Below, piece after piece: positions 36,897 to 46,807 of a stretch of DNA of 64,000 nt; the first letter of the stretch is position 1, and each line of letters opens with the position of its first letter. The notes beneath the pieces are model-generated. The model had not been told where the DNA came from. It saw nothing but the letters and a program-made list of their open reading frames with translations, and did no database searches. The position numbers and the translations under genes are program-made. The DNA is from Bosea sp. BIWAKO-01 (GTDB taxonomy: Bacteria; Pseudomonadota; Alphaproteobacteria; Rhizobiales; Beijerinckiaceae): assembly GCF_001748145.1 (NCBI RefSeq), contig NZ_BCQA01000001.1:5544501-5608500 (forward strand), read 5' to 3'.

Positions 36897-36924
36897 TATA
36901 CGGCGGCGGCCGCTCATCGGTTCT
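36897..36924 (-). promoter_or_regulatory. Candidate ECF11 sigmaE promoter for DUF2177 gene
   Basis: On the minus strand AGAACC (36924-36919), 16 bases, then CGTATA (36902-36897). The geometry is identical to the other three candidates. The -35 is weak compared with TGATCC. The inferred start would be about 20 bases before the ATG. Confidence 0.4.
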
Positions 36925-37010
36925 GCCGAAGGCCGGGCTTCGCGCGAAAGCCGCGTCGGGCGCCGGGCGATATGGCGCCCGGTCTGCCAGCTGCGAGGTC
37001 GAAGAAACGG

Positions 37011-37040
37011 AAACAGCCCGGCGCATGGGCCGGGCTGTTT
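37011..37040 (-). terminator. Strong intrinsic terminator after the porin gene
   Basis: AAACAGCCCGGC and its exact reverse complement form a 12-bp stem around a 6-base loop, with A/T ends that give a short U-tract on either strand. It lies 20 bases past the porin stop and also faces the DUF2177 gene's promoter region, insulating the two. Confidence 0.85.
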
Positions 37041-37060
37041 GCAGATCCAGGATGCGCGGC

Positions 37061-37795
37061 TCAGAACTTGTAGTTCACACCGACGCGAACGATGCCGCCA
37101 TTGCCGCCACCATTGGTGGTTGCCGTGTAGGTTCCGGCCGGGAGCACGCCGCCCGCGGGGTTTTCGAAGAACCTGTTCCGTCGGCCCTCGCCCGTATCGA
37201 CGTAGAGGCCTTCGAGCTTGACCGTCCAGTTGTTGGTGAAGGCATATTCGACACCGCCGCCGATGGTCCAACCGGTATTGCTCGTCGTGTTGCCGGTCAG
37301 CGGGTTGCTGTTCAGCCCGCCATAGGCCAGGCCGCCGGTGATGTAGATCAGGGTCCGATCGATGGCGTAGCCGACGCGGGCGCGCACGGTGCCGAAATAG
37401 CCGCCGTCACCGCCGCCTCTGCCTGCCCACCAGGTGTACTGCCCCCACGACACATCGCCGCTCGAACCGACATACTGGATATCGGTCTCGAGACCGTAGA
37501 CCCAGGCGCCGGACTGCCAGTTATAGCCGATCTGGCCGCCGCCGACGAAGGCGCCGTCGCCGCCACCGCCACTTAGAATTCCCGAGGAGCCAGCCGTCGG
37601 CCCGGTGACGATGACGTCACGCGAGCCGCCCCAGCCCACACCGGCGTTGAGACCGACGTAGAAGCCGGCCCAGGTAAAGACGGGAGCGTAGACGATCGGC
37701 GGAGGCGGCGCTTGGCGGCTGGGAAGATCGGCGGAGAAGGCAGACGTGGCCAGGCAGGTCGCAAGGACGGCGGTGGATGCAAGCCCTAGTCGCAT
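37061..37795 (-). CDS. Omp25/Omp31-like outer-membrane beta-barrel porin
   Basis: This 244-residue outer-membrane protein has a signal peptide ending TSAFSAD. A proline-rich linker (LPSRQAPPPPIVYAPVF) leads to the WAGFYVGLNAGVGWGG strand that opens this rhizobial porin family. An eight-stranded barrel is implied by repeated amphipathic strands, and the C-terminal strand ends in phenylalanine (GIVRVGVNYKF), as required for assembly. GGAGG stands six bases before the ATG at 37795. An intrinsic terminator follows. Confidence 0.9.
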   Translation of the reverse strand: MRLGLASTAVLATCLATSAFSADLPSRQAPPPPIVYAPVFTWAGFYVGLNAGVGWGGSRDVIVTGPTAGSSGILSGGGGDGAFVGGGQIGYNWQSGAWVYGLETDIQYVGSSGDVSWGQYTWWAGRGGGDGGYFGTVRARVGYAIDRTLIYITGGLAYGGLNSNPLTGNTTSNTGWTIGGGVEYAFTNNWTVKLEGLYVDTGEGRRNRFFENPAGGVLPAGTYTATTNGGGNGGIVRVGVNYKF

Positions 37796-38118
37796 GGTGT
37801 CCTCCGAGGTCAGCATTTCGGCTCACAATTGTTGCACAACAATCCACATCGGTGAACCTCAATAATCGGCCGTCCTTTACTGCAGGAATGGCCTGGTATT
37901 CCGATGGAGATGCTTTGGCCAACCATCCGATTCCAAACGTGGAATCTGTGCTGCCGACCGCATCCCGATGCGGCGGGCGCTTCACAGTCGCCACGCCCGC
38001 CGGGGCGATTTCAGTCCAGCTCAGGCCGTCATGGCCTGGCCGGGGCGCCTTCCAGATCATCCTCGCGGGACGGTGCGACCGATGGCGGTGTCTCTCGGCT
38101 GCAAATGAGAATTGCGCG
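37796..38118. other. Intergenic region upstream of porin gene
   Basis: This 323-base stretch between the diguanylate cyclase stop and the porin start serves as the porin's leader. An AT-richer patch near 37820-37880 (including TTGTTGCACAACAA, a short palindrome) is the likely porin promoter or operator. No RNA gene or second gene is supported. Confidence 0.5.
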
Positions 38119-39060
38119 CTACGGCGCGATCGATTGGGGGGATCGCTCGGCTTCGCCCTCGGCAGCGACAATGCAGTTTCGGCCTCTCGACTTGGCGGCA
38201 TAGAGGGCTTTGTCGGCACGCGCGTACAGGCTCAGCGATACATCCGTCGGGTCTGTTTCGGCGATTCCTGCCGAGAAGGTGCAACGAAAATCGCCATGGC
38301 CGCCGAGCGGCCTCATCGCCCGAACGACGATGAGCATGCGTTCCAGGACCAGCGCGGCCTCGGCAGCGGATGTCCTGGGCATCACCAGGACGAACTCTTC
38401 GCCGCCGACCCGGCCAAAACAATCGGAGCGCCTGACATTCGCGTGGATCTCCTTCGCAAATCGACACAGGATTTCATCCCCGGCTGCGTGCCCGAAGCGA
38501 TCGTTGATGACCTTGAAATGGTCGATGTCGAGAACGGCCAGGCAGCCCGTCAGCCGGCTGTCCAGGCGCCGCTGAAGCAGCATATCGTCGATCCGGGCCA
38601 TCACGAACCGGCGGTTGGCGACCCCGGTCAGTTCGTCCGTGTACGAGGCCTTGACCGCGCTGTCCCGGGCCTGGCGCAGGGTTCTGTTGTCGGAATGGAG
38701 ATCGGTCGTGACGCTTGCGATGCAGAGCATCCAACCGTCATCGCTGACCATCTCGGTCATCCAGAGCCACCGCCCGTCATGCAGATCGGTCTCGTAGGCG
38801 CGGTAACCGACCTTGCCTCGCCGCGACTGCGTCGAGATCAGCCATTCCTCGAAATTCGTGGTTCGAACGACCGTCCCCGTTTCCGCCGAAAAATTCCGGC
38901 GCATGATCTCCGACCATGTCGGATCCTCTCTGGGGCGGATCGAATAGGCCTGGCGAAAGGCTCGGTTCGCCTTTCGAAGCCGGTCGAACTGGTCATACAG
39001 GGCGACCAGGACCGGGGAGCCCTCAAGCATCTCAATGAGCTGTTGAGTCGTCTCGTCCAT
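38119..39060 (-). CDS. PAS-like GGDEF diguanylate cyclase
   Basis: This 313-residue protein has an N-terminal PAS-like sensory region (about 10-135; VALYDQFDRLRKANRAF, RWLWMTEMVSDDGWMLCIASVTTDL) and a GGDEF domain (about 150-305). The active loop is GGEEF near residue 218, preceded by an RxxD inhibitory site five residues upstream (RRSDCFGRVGGEEF), so it should be active and feedback-inhibited. It makes cyclic di-GMP from GTP. No membrane helices are seen. The ATG at 39060 is used; a GTG six codons upstream is possible. Confidence 0.9.
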   Translation of the reverse strand: MDETTQQLIEMLEGSPVLVALYDQFDRLRKANRAFRQAYSIRPREDPTWSEIMRRNFSAETGTVVRTTNFEEWLISTQSRRGKVGYRAYETDLHDGRWLWMTEMVSDDGWMLCIASVTTDLHSDNRTLRQARDSAVKASYTDELTGVANRRFVMARIDDMLLQRRLDSRLTGCLAVLDIDHFKVINDRFGHAAGDEILCRFAKEIHANVRRSDCFGRVGGEEFVLVMPRTSAAEAALVLERMLIVVRAMRPLGGHGDFRCTFSAGIAETDPTDVSLSLYARADKALYAAKSRGRNCIVAAEGEAERSPQSIAP

Positions 39061-39402
39061 CGATCGGGAACCTAACACGTTACCGGGAGGGGAAGCAGCC
39101 CTTCACCCGACGAATGACCGCCCCGGTTTCTGTCCGATGAGCACGGCTTCGCTGGAAAGGAACTGCCGAACAGGCAGGCGAGCAGAGGTTTGCAGCATAA
39201 GGCCAGTAAGCAGTGACGACGGCTCACCGTACCCAACCCTCGCACCGCCGATCAACCAGCCTTTTGCCGGGCAGCGGTTGAACCTCTTGCTGCAGGCTTT
39301 ACAGGCGCCCTGGCTCCGGCACTGACACGCAATGCTGCCATGAGGTCGTCCGCCGGTCGCGACCCGGGTTGTTCCGGCTGAAGCGCCAATCGCGCCGCGT
39401 CG
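39061..39402. other. Intergenic region, nothing recognised
   Basis: This 342-base gap lies between the diguanylate cyclase start and the membrane-protein stop, both on the minus strand. It should contain the diguanylate cyclase promoter. I see no terminator hairpin, repeat or convincing small gene. Confidence 0.45.
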
Positions 39403-39990
39403 TCACTGCATGGTGTGGACGATGCGCCCGATCCAATAGCCCTGATAGGCAAGATGCACGGCAGCCATGGACATCTGGACCCAACGTTGCGCGAAAACAC
39501 AGGCAACGAGACAGAGAGCCAGGCCAATCGGCACCTGGATCAGGTAATCGCCGCTCAGCTGGGTCCAGCGCTCCGTGCCCTTGATCAGGGTATCGATCAC
39601 ATCGAGAACGAAGGACGTCGCCATGAGGCCGAAGAACCAGCGCCGCCGGTTGATGAAGAAGTCTTCGTAGCCGGCATATTCAGCGACGTTGTCCGGAAAC
39701 AGCAGCGCCGACAGCAAATAGAGCACGATGGCATAGCCGATCAGGAAGATGTAGACGCCGAAGCTCCAGTTGGGGATGCGCGACAGCCCGAATTCCCACC
39801 ACCAGAACAGCACGAGTTCCAGCAGGATCGAGCCGACCCAGAGCATGTGAAGCATCGAGACGCGATAACGATCGGGATGCTGGATGAAACCGGCGATGCC
39901 AGTCAGCATCCGGGTGATGCCGAGGCCGATGATCATGCCCATTACGATGCGGACATGGGGAAAAAGTTCATGCGGCGCGACGTTATCCAT
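39403..39990 (-). CDS. Multi-pass membrane protein of unknown function
   Basis: A 195-residue protein with about five to six membrane segments (VRIVMGMIIGLGITRMLTG, MLWVGSILLELVLFWWW, VYIFLIGYAIVLYLLSALLF, WFFGLMATSFVLDVIDTL, VPIGLALCLVACVFAQRW). It lacks recognisable catalytic motifs. It is monocistronic as far as spacing shows. The ATG at 39990 has no strong Shine-Dalgarno. Confidence 0.72.
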   Translation of the reverse strand: MDNVAPHELFPHVRIVMGMIIGLGITRMLTGIAGFIQHPDRYRVSMLHMLWVGSILLELVLFWWWEFGLSRIPNWSFGVYIFLIGYAIVLYLLSALLFPDNVAEYAGYEDFFINRRRWFFGLMATSFVLDVIDTLIKGTERWTQLSGDYLIQVPIGLALCLVACVFAQRWVQMSMAAVHLAYQGYWIGRIVHTMQ

Positions 39991-40356
39991 CGCGTGTGAT
40001 TAGAACATCCGGCCGGAAAATGGAATCCGGCTCAGCTCCAAAGCGGACCTTTCATTTTTGCCTTGAAGTGTTTGAAATCACGTCTGAAACCGGAATCGCT
40101 TCTTTCCAGAAGGACTGGCCCTGCTTCCGGGGCAATGCATGCATCGCCTACCCCGGATCACTTGGTTTTGATCAGAACGACGCGAGCGTTGCTGGCCAAG
40201 GACTCCTTACTGCCAGTGTACCGGGCCGTTGCCACGATTGCAGACGTGTTGTCCGATCGTTTCGCGCTGTGCACGCCGTGCTGCCCCAGGGCGAAGATTC
40301 CCCCGCAACCACTGCCGCGCCGAGGCTTCTCCGTTGCACGGGAACCTTGCTTGCGC
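39991..40356. other. Intergenic region, nothing recognised
   Basis: This 366-base gap precedes the membrane-protein gene and follows the alanine dehydrogenase gene on the minus strand. Its composition is lower in GC than the flanking genes, consistent with non-coding DNA. No hairpin, repeat or RNA gene could be supported. Confidence 0.45.
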
Positions 40357-41478
40357 TCATTCGCGTTCGATCACCGTGAGAGGCTCGTCGAAGGGCAGGC
40401 CTTGAGCCCTTGCCACAGGCTCGCAGGTGACCTGCCCGAAGCATATATTGAGGCCTTGGCGCAAATGGGGGTCCTGCCTCAAGGCCTCACGCCAGCCGTG
40501 ATTGGCTATGGCCAGCACGAAGGGCAATGTCGCGTTGTTGAGCGCGAAGGTGGATGTGCGAGCGACTGCGCCGGGCATGTTGGCCACGCAATAATGCACG
40601 ACCCCATCGACGATATAGGTCGGGTCGGAATGCGTGGTGGCCCGAGATGTTTCGAAACAGCCGCCCTGATCGATGGCCACATCCACGACGACGGCGCCCT
40701 TCTTCATGGTGCGGATCATAGCGTGGCTGACCAGCTTGGGTGCCGACGCGCCAGGGATCAGCACCGCACCAATCACCAGATCCGCTTGCCTGACGAGTTC
40801 TTCAATCGCCGCCTGCGTCGAAAAGACGGTGGTAATCGCATTGCCGAACTGGGTGGCCAGGCGCTTCAGCGGCTCTGCTGACCGGTCCACGACCGTGACC
40901 TGCGCTCCCATGCCAATGGCGATGGTCGCCGCATGGGTGCCCGACACGCCTCCGCCGAGAATCACGACGGACGCTGCCGGGACACCCGGCACGCCACCCA
41001 GCAGGATGCCGCGCCCCCCTTGGGCCTTCTCCAGCGCATGTGCCCCGACCTGCGGTGCGAGTCTGCCCGCCACCTCGGACATCGGCGCCAGAAGCGGCAG
41101 GCTGCCGGAGGGTGAAGTGACTGTCTCGTAGGCGATACAGATCGCCTTGGATTGAATGAGATCGCGGGTCTGCGCAGGATCGGGAGCAAGGTGCAGATAG
41201 GTGAACAGGATCTGTCCGGGCCGCAGACGCTTCCGCTCCTGGGCCAGAGGTTCCTTGACCTTCACCACCATCTCGGCTTCTGCGAATATTCTCTCCGGGC
41301 CGTCGACTATCTTGGCGCCGACCGCGACGTAATCCTCATCGGTGATGCCGGCACCAAGACCTGCGCCCGACTGGACCATGACCTGATGACCATGATGGAC
41401 CAGCTCCCGGACGGATGAGGGGACGAGCCCGGTACGCGCTTCGTTGTCCTTGATTTCGCAGGGCACGCCGACGAGCAT
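40357..41478 (-). CDS. ald: Alanine dehydrogenase
   Basis: This 373-residue NAD-dependent enzyme oxidatively deaminates L-alanine to pyruvate and ammonium. The N-terminus MLVGVPCEIKDNEARTGLVP is the substrate-domain start with the conserved arginine. VVKVKEPL contains the catalytic lysine region, and VVILGGGVSGTHAATIAIGMGAQVTVVD is the Rossmann NAD-binding motif. GGGAGGAG precedes the ATG at 41478; the open frame extends upstream without family similarity. It follows the DUF1989 gene by about 150 bases, so the two may be linked in amino-nitrogen use. Confidence 0.93.
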   Translation of the reverse strand: MLVGVPCEIKDNEARTGLVPSSVRELVHHGHQVMVQSGAGLGAGITDEDYVAVGAKIVDGPERIFAEAEMVVKVKEPLAQERKRLRPGQILFTYLHLAPDPAQTRDLIQSKAICIAYETVTSPSGSLPLLAPMSEVAGRLAPQVGAHALEKAQGGRGILLGGVPGVPAASVVILGGGVSGTHAATIAIGMGAQVTVVDRSAEPLKRLATQFGNAITTVFSTQAAIEELVRQADLVIGAVLIPGASAPKLVSHAMIRTMKKGAVVVDVAIDQGGCFETSRATTHSDPTYIVDGVVHYCVANMPGAVARTSTFALNNATLPFVLAIANHGWREALRQDPHLRQGLNICFGQVTCEPVARAQGLPFDEPLTVIERE

Positions 41479-41626
41479 GGAATTCTCCTCCCATGGAGCC
41501 AGGGCCTTTATGTTTGGCCCATAGTGCGCGTTTGATTGCGCAGCTGGCATGATCATTCACCAGCTCGCGCTCGATCATTGCGTCAAATGGGCCCGCTGGC
41601 CAGTGCACGACAATCTGGTCACCCCA

Positions 41627-42262
41627 TCACCAAGAGCGTGGGCTGCGAACGACTTCGATCTCGATTTCTGTACAGCACTCGCCGTTCGTTGGATGGAAAT
41701 CGACGGAGCATGCCGTAACGACCAGGAGAAGATCGCACTCGGCGCGAACGGTGACATACCCGCCAGGCGGGTTGATCGACGGGAGAACCTCAAGCCGACC
41801 GTCTGGTTGCGGAGGCGAGTTTTGGAACAGGTCGACCGGATCGGGTACGAAAGGTAGCGCGACGCCCTCCTCCTGAAGTGCCAGGAGCAGGTTGTCCCTG
41901 CAATTTGGGTGATCGTACAGCCCGGCCCGCTCGTAGAGCTCACGGTTGCAGGCGGGAAACAGCATGTCGTGCGGACCGGGTGATCCGTCCTCGACCAATG
42001 TCAGCAACGGAACGCCGCGGTCGCTGTAGAAGCGCTCTCCGACCTTCGGAAACAAGCGCTCATTGATGTCTCGGGTCTGGGCCGTGCTCAGCCAGTCGAG
42101 TTGGGGCGAGGTGACGAAGGCCCAGAGATCGGCGACCTGCTGCCCCTTCGGATCGACGATGCGGATGATATCGCCATCCGATACGCGAACTGACCGTCCG
42201 GATTGAGCCGGAACGACGATCGACAGGTCGCCTGGCTCAAGCTTCACAGAATTCGACTGCAT
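41627..42262 (-). CDS. DUF1989 urea carboxylase-associated family protein
   Basis: This 211-residue protein of the DUF1989 family has an N-terminal [35 protein letters not shown] and the later C-x-D-NLL region ([12 protein letters not shown]), ending with [12 protein letters not shown]. Relatives accompany urea-amidolyase genes and include guanidine-related hydrolase subunits. No urea carboxylase is in this window. GAGGATCTGGA precedes the ATG. The cysteines and histidines are positioned as in metal-binding members, but the activity is unproven. Confidence 0.85.
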   Translation of the reverse strand: MQSNSVKLEPGDLSIVVPAQSGRSVRVSDGDIIRIVDPKGQQVADLWAFVTSPQLDWLSTAQTRDINERLFPKVGERFYSDRGVPLLTLVEDGSPGPHDMLFPACNRELYERAGLYDHPNCRDNLLLALQEEGVALPFVPDPVDLFQNSPPQPDGRLEVLPSINPPGGYVTVRAECDLLLVVTACSVDFHPTNGECCTEIEIEVVRSPRSW

Positions 42263-42492
42263 TCCAGATCCTCATTCCGGCTCATCCTAAGGTGCCGGTG
42301 TTAATCGACGATCAGGATGGCTTGTTCATGGTTCGGAGCGCGCGATGGCGCTTCATCTGGACCGCACGCGCCCCTTGCGTCGCAGGTCTCGCAGTTTCGG
42401 AACAATCATTTCCCGCGCCTGTTCCTGTGTTGTCTTGCGCGGAGAGCCGACAGAGCGTGCATCTTGCTTCAGCCGCGAACGCGGAGAGTCAC

Positions 42493-45114
42493 TTGGAAAA
42501 GCTCAAGGCATATCGTCAGAAGCGCGATTTCAAGAAGACCAGGGAGCCTGACGGAGACGCTGCGGTTTCGAAATCGAACCGCCTGCGCTTCGTCATCCAG
42601 AAGCATGATGCGACCAGGCTTCATTATGATCTGCGCCTGGAACTGGACGGGGTCTTCAAGTCCTGGGCGGTCACTAAGGGTCCATCGCTTGATCCTGGCG
42701 ACAAGCGCCTCGCAGTCGAGGTGGAAGATCACCCCCTGCCCTATGGGGATTTCGAAGGGACCATACCCAAGGGGCAATATGGTGGGGGGACGGTCCTGCT
42801 CTGGGATCGCGGCTACTGGCAGCCGGAGGGCAAGATCAGCCCGGAGCGCCAACTGGAAAAGGGCGAACTCAAGTTCGCCCTGGACGGCGAGCGCCTCCAT
42901 GGCAGCTTTGTCCTCGTTCGGATGCGTCATGACCGCGACGGCGGCAAGCGCACCAACTGGCTTCTGATCAAGCACCGGGACGCGCATTCCGTGGATGGCG
43001 ACGGTGATGCGGTCTTGAAGGCCGACACGTCCGTTGCCTCCGGCCGCAGCATGGACGCGATCGCGGCCGGAAAGGGGCGCTCGCCCAAGCCATTCCTCCT
43101 CGCGAAGGACGCCCTCGCCGCTGACGCCGAATGGGACAGCCGGAAGGGTCTGGCCGCGCAGCACAGGCGAAGCCCGGAACGGTCTGGATCGCCCAAGGGA
43201 TCTCGCCCGGGCCCCATGCCGCCGTTCATCGCGCCGCAGCTATGCCGAAGTGTCGAGCGCCCCGCCAATGGTGGCGGGTGGGTGCATGAGATCAAGTTCG
43301 ATGGCTATCGCATCCAGATGCGGATCCAGGGCGGGACAGTCACGCTCAAGACCCGAAAGGGGCTCGACTGGACCTCCCGATTTGAAACGATCGCAAAGGC
43401 GGGAGAGAGCCTGCCGGATGCCATCATCGATGGCGAGATCGTCGCGCTCGACAAGCAGGGCACGCCGGATTTTGCCGCCCTCCAGGCCGCTATTTCGGAG
43501 AGCAGGACGGAGGATCTGATTTTCTTCGCCTTCGACATGCTGTTCAACGTCGGGGCCGATCTCCGCGAACTGCCACTCCTGCAGCGCAAGGAGCGGCTGA
43601 AGGAGACCCTCGACGACCACGGCGACGGCATCATCCTGCGCTATGTCGAGCATTTCGAGACCGGCGGCGACGCCGTCCTGAAATCGGCCTGCCAACTCTC
43701 CCTGGAAGGCATCGTCTCGAAGGCGGTCGATGCGCCCTATATGTCAGGGCGTAGCAACAGCTGGACGAAGGCCAAATGCCGCGCCGGGCATGAGGTCGTG
43801 ATCGGCGGATGGTCGACGACAGCCGGCAAATTCAAGTCGCTGCTGGTCGGCGTCAATCGAGGGTCGGATCTCGTCTATATCGGACGGGTGGGCACGGGCT
43901 ACAGCGCCGCCAAGGTGCAGGCGCTGTTGCCAAAGCTGAAGGCGGCGGCGGCGACAGCCTCGCCCTTCAAAGGGGCCGGCTCTCCAAAGCGCGAGCCCGG
44001 GGTCAACTGGTTGAAGCCCGAACTTGTCGCGGAGATCGAGTTTGCCGGATGGACCGGGGATGGCATGGCTCGTCAGGCCGCCTTCAAGGGATTGCGGGAA
44101 GACAAACCCGCCGACGAAGTGGAAACCGACCTCCCCGCCGATCCGGAAGACACCGAAACGCCGCAGCCGAAACCGGCATCCCCGCGCCGTCGGGGTGAAA
44201 GGGCCACTGTCATGGGAGTCGGCATCAGCCACCCCGAGAAGATCTTGTGGCCGAATGCGGGGGATGATCGGCCCGTCTCCAAGCAGGACCTGGCCGAATA
44301 TTTCGCCGCGGTGGGCGACTGGATGATACCGCATATCAAGGGCCGGCCCTGTTCGATCGTGCGCGCGCCCGATGGAATTACGGGCGAGATGTTCTTCCAG
44401 CGCCACGCCGGCATGGGAACTTCGAACCTGTTCGAACTCGTCCGGGTCTTTGGCGACAAGAAGCCCTATCTCCAGATCGATCGGATCGAGGCGCTGGCGG
44501 CGGCCGCCCAGATCGGCGGCATCGAGCTTCACCCCTGGAACTGCATGCCCGGTGATCCGGAGACGCCGGGTCGCCTGGTCTTCGATCTCGATCCGGGGCC
44601 GGGCGTGACATTCGGCGAGGTGATCGAGGCCGCAAGGCAGATGCGCGAACGGCTGGATGCGCTTGGACTGGTCAGCTTCTGCAAGACCACAGGCGGCAAG
44701 GGACTGCATGTCGTCACGCCCTTGGCCGCTGGAAAGCGCAACAAGGTCGAGTGGCCTGCGGCGAAGGATTTCGCCCGCCAGATCTGCGCGCAACTCGCCG
44801 CCGATCAGCCGTCACGCTACGTGGTCAACATGGCCAAGCGTCTCAGAAATGGCCGCATCTTCCTCGACTATCTGCGAAATGACCGCATGGCGACGGCGGT
44901 CGCCCCCCTGTCGCCGCGGGCAAGGCCAGGCGCTCAGGTGTCGATGCCGCTGACTTGGCCGCAGGTCAAAGCCGACCTCGACCCCAAGCGCTTTACCGTG
45001 CGGACCGTGCCGGGCCTGCTGACGAGGACCGAGGCTTGGGAAGGCTACGACGACGCGGCAGGCTCGCTCTTCGACGCGATCAAGAAGCTGGGCACGCGCG
45101 CCACGGCAGCCTGA
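42493..45114 (+). CDS. ligD: Multifunctional DNA ligase D (non-homologous end joining)
   Basis: This 873-residue enzyme seals double-strand breaks with Ku. The domain order is: 3'-phosphoesterase (about 30-170; [22 protein letters not shown]), ATP-dependent ligase (about 245-540) with nucleophile K268 in HEIKFDGYR, and archaeo-eukaryotic primase-type polymerase (about 580-870) with catalytic D698 and D700 in VFDLDPGP. The TTG at 42493, preceded by GGAG six bases upstream, starts exactly at the family's N-terminal [14 protein letters not shown]; the longer frame beginning further upstream lacks similarity. Ku genes follow at once. Confidence 0.92.
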   Translation: MEKLKAYRQKRDFKKTREPDGDAAVSKSNRLRFVIQKHDATRLHYDLRLELDGVFKSWAVTKGPSLDPGDKRLAVEVEDHPLPYGDFEGTIPKGQYGGGTVLLWDRGYWQPEGKISPERQLEKGELKFALDGERLHGSFVLVRMRHDRDGGKRTNWLLIKHRDAHSVDGDGDAVLKADTSVASGRSMDAIAAGKGRSPKPFLLAKDALAADAEWDSRKGLAAQHRRSPERSGSPKGSRPGPMPPFIAPQLCRSVERPANGGGWVHEIKFDGYRIQMRIQGGTVTLKTRKGLDWTSRFETIAKAGESLPDAIIDGEIVALDKQGTPDFAALQAAISESRTEDLIFFAFDMLFNVGADLRELPLLQRKERLKETLDDHGDGIILRYVEHFETGGDAVLKSACQLSLEGIVSKAVDAPYMSGRSNSWTKAKCRAGHEVVIGGWSTTAGKFKSLLVGVNRGSDLVYIGRVGTGYSAAKVQALLPKLKAAAATASPFKGAGSPKREPGVNWLKPELVAEIEFAGWTGDGMARQAAFKGLREDKPADEVETDLPADPEDTETPQPKPASPRRRGERATVMGVGISHPEKILWPNAGDDRPVSKQDLAEYFAAVGDWMIPHIKGRPCSIVRAPDGITGEMFFQRHAGMGTSNLFELVRVFGDKKPYLQIDRIEALAAAAQIGGIELHPWNCMPGDPETPGRLVFDLDPGPGVTFGEVIEAARQMRERLDALGLVSFCKTTGGKGLHVVTPLAAGKRNKVEWPAAKDFARQICAQLAADQPSRYVVNMAKRLRNGRIFLDYLRNDRMATAVAPLSPRARPGAQVSMPLTWPQVKADLDPKRFTVRTVPGLLTRTEAWEGYDDAAGSLFDAIKKLGTRATAA

Positions 45115-45190
45115 CGGGGGCCGATAAGCGGCGCCGGGGAACGATCAGCCACCCCACCGCGTTCACCGGGCGTGTCGGGGAGATGGGACC

Positions 45191-45979
45191 ATGGTGCCGC
45201 GGACGTTCTGGAAGGGCTATCTCAAGCTGTCCCTCGTGACATGTCCCGTCGCGATGATGCCGGCCCGCTCGGACAACGAGAAGGTCCGCTTCCATACGCT
45301 CAACCGCAAGACCGGAAACCGTATCCGAAGTCGCTTCGTCGATGCGGTCACCGGCAAGCCCGTCCGCGACGAGGACGAGGTCAAGGGCTACCCGAGGGGC
45401 GATGACGACTACGTCATGCTGGAAGACGACGAACTCGATTCCGTGGCGCTGGAGAGCACCAGAACCATCGACATCCAGACCTTCGCCCCGAGATCATCGG
45501 TCGGCTGGATCTGGTATGACACGCCGCATTACCTCGTGCCCGATGCCAAGGTCGGGGAAGAGGCATTCTCCGTCATCCGCGAAGCGATGAAGCGCACCAA
45601 GACGGTCGGGATTTCGCGGGTGGTCCTCTACAGGCGCGAACGGGCCGTGCTGCTGGACGCCCGGGATAACGGCATCGTCCTATGGACCTTGCGCTATGGC
45701 GATGAGGTCCGGCCCGAGAAGGATTACTTCGCCGGGATCGGCGAGGCCGCACCGGACGCTGATCTGTGTCCCCTCATGGACAAGCTGATCACGAGCCGGA
45801 CCAAGGACTGGTCGCCGGAGCTTGCCAGGGACCCGGTCCAGGAGGAGCTGCTTGGTATCATCAAGGCCAAGGAGAAGGGTCGCAAACCGACGAGGACGTT
45901 GCCGCCTCCGGCCGCGGAAGGCAATGTCGTCAACATCATGGACGCGCTCAAGCGCAGCCTGGAACCGCGGCGCAAATGA
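45191..45979 (+). CDS. ku: Ku DNA end-binding protein
   Basis: This 262-residue bacterial Ku forms a homodimeric ring on DNA ends and recruits LigD. The core motifs are RTFWKGYLKLSLVTCPVAM, FHTLNRKTGNRI, VKGYPRGDDDYVMLEDDEL and YLVPDAKVGEEAFSVIREAM. GGGGAGATGGGACC precedes the ATG. It lies 76 nt downstream of ligD and is probably co-transcribed. Its stop abuts the stop of a second, convergent Ku gene with no base between them (TGATCA). Confidence 0.93.
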   Translation: MVPRTFWKGYLKLSLVTCPVAMMPARSDNEKVRFHTLNRKTGNRIRSRFVDAVTGKPVRDEDEVKGYPRGDDDYVMLEDDELDSVALESTRTIDIQTFAPRSSVGWIWYDTPHYLVPDAKVGEEAFSVIREAMKRTKTVGISRVVLYRRERAVLLDARDNGIVLWTLRYGDEVRPEKDYFAGIGEAAPDADLCPLMDKLITSRTKDWSPELARDPVQEELLGIIKAKEKGRKPTRTLPPPAAEGNVVNIMDALKRSLEPRRK

Positions 45980-46807
45980 TCAACTCGCCTTCTTGCGCGG
46001 CGCTTGCTTCGCCGCTGCGGGCTTCTCGCCGCCGCCTGCCTTGGCACTTTGACGCAATGCCTCCATCAGGCTGACGACCTTCGAGGGCTCGGGCCGCTTC
46101 TGCGGCTTGATCTTGCGACCTTCGATCTTGGCCTGGACGAGTTCCGCCAGCGCGGCCTCATAGCGATCGTCGAACTGCCTGGGATCGAACTGGCCAGCCT
46201 TCGTCTTGATGATGTGCTCGGCCAGGTCGAGCATCTCACCGTCGATCTTGATGTCCGGGATCTCGCTGAAAGCGTCCTCGGCCGAGCGGACCTCGTAGTC
46301 GAAGTTCAATGTCGTCGCGATCAACCCCTCGTCCTGAGGACGGATCAGGATCGATCGCATCCGGCGGAAGATCACCGTCCGGGCCAGTGCGACCGATTTC
46401 CGGTCCTTCATCCCCTCGCGGATCAGCGCGAAGGCTTCGGAGGCCACGGGTGAGGCAGGCGCGACATAGTAGGGCTTGTCGAAGAAGATCTCGTCGACCT
46501 CATCGGACCTCAGGAATGTCTCGACCGTGAGGGTCTTGTCGCTTTCCGGGATCGCGGCGGCGATCTCTTCCGGCTCGAGGAGGACGTAAACGCCATTGCC
46601 CTTGTCGTAGCCCTTGACCTGATCCTCTGTCTCGACCGGCTTGCCGGAGACCTCGTCGATGTACTGACGATGGACGCGATTGCCGGTCTTGCGGTTCAAG
46701 GTGTGGAACGAGATCCGCTCGGCGGTCGAGGCTGCGGTGTAAAGCGACACCGGGCAGCTCACCTCGGCAATCTTCAGAACGCCTTTCCAGATAGCGCGCG
46801 GAGCCAT
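45980..46807 (-). CDS. ku: Second Ku DNA end-binding protein, convergent
   Basis: A 275-residue Ku paralogue: RAIWKGVLKIAEVSCPVSLY, FHTLNRKTGNRVHRQYIDEVSGKPV, VKGYDKGNGVYVLLEPEEI and YYVAPASPVASEAFALIREGM. The basic C-terminal tail (GGGEKPAAAKQAPRKKAS) is longer than that of the convergent partner and may aid DNA binding or threading. It is clearly diverged from the other Ku, so the pair is not a recent duplication; rhizobia often carry several Ku/LigD sets with different expression. It is transcribed separately from ligD. Confidence 0.93.
   Translation of the reverse strand: MAPRAIWKGVLKIAEVSCPVSLYTAASTAERISFHTLNRKTGNRVHRQYIDEVSGKPVETEDQVKGYDKGNGVYVLLEPEEIAAAIPESDKTLTVETFLRSDEVDEIFFDKPYYVAPASPVASEAFALIREGMKDRKSVALARTVIFRRMRSILIRPQDEGLIATTLNFDYEVRSAEDAFSEIPDIKIDGEMLDLAEHIIKTKAGQFDPRQFDDRYEAALAELVQAKIEGRKIKPQKRPEPSKVVSLMEALRQSAKAGGGEKPAAAKQAPRKKAS

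Noticed and set aside
42292..42492. N-terminal extension of LigD
   Set aside because: The family N-terminus begins at the TTG at 42493, which has its own ribosome-binding site; the extra residues look non-coding.
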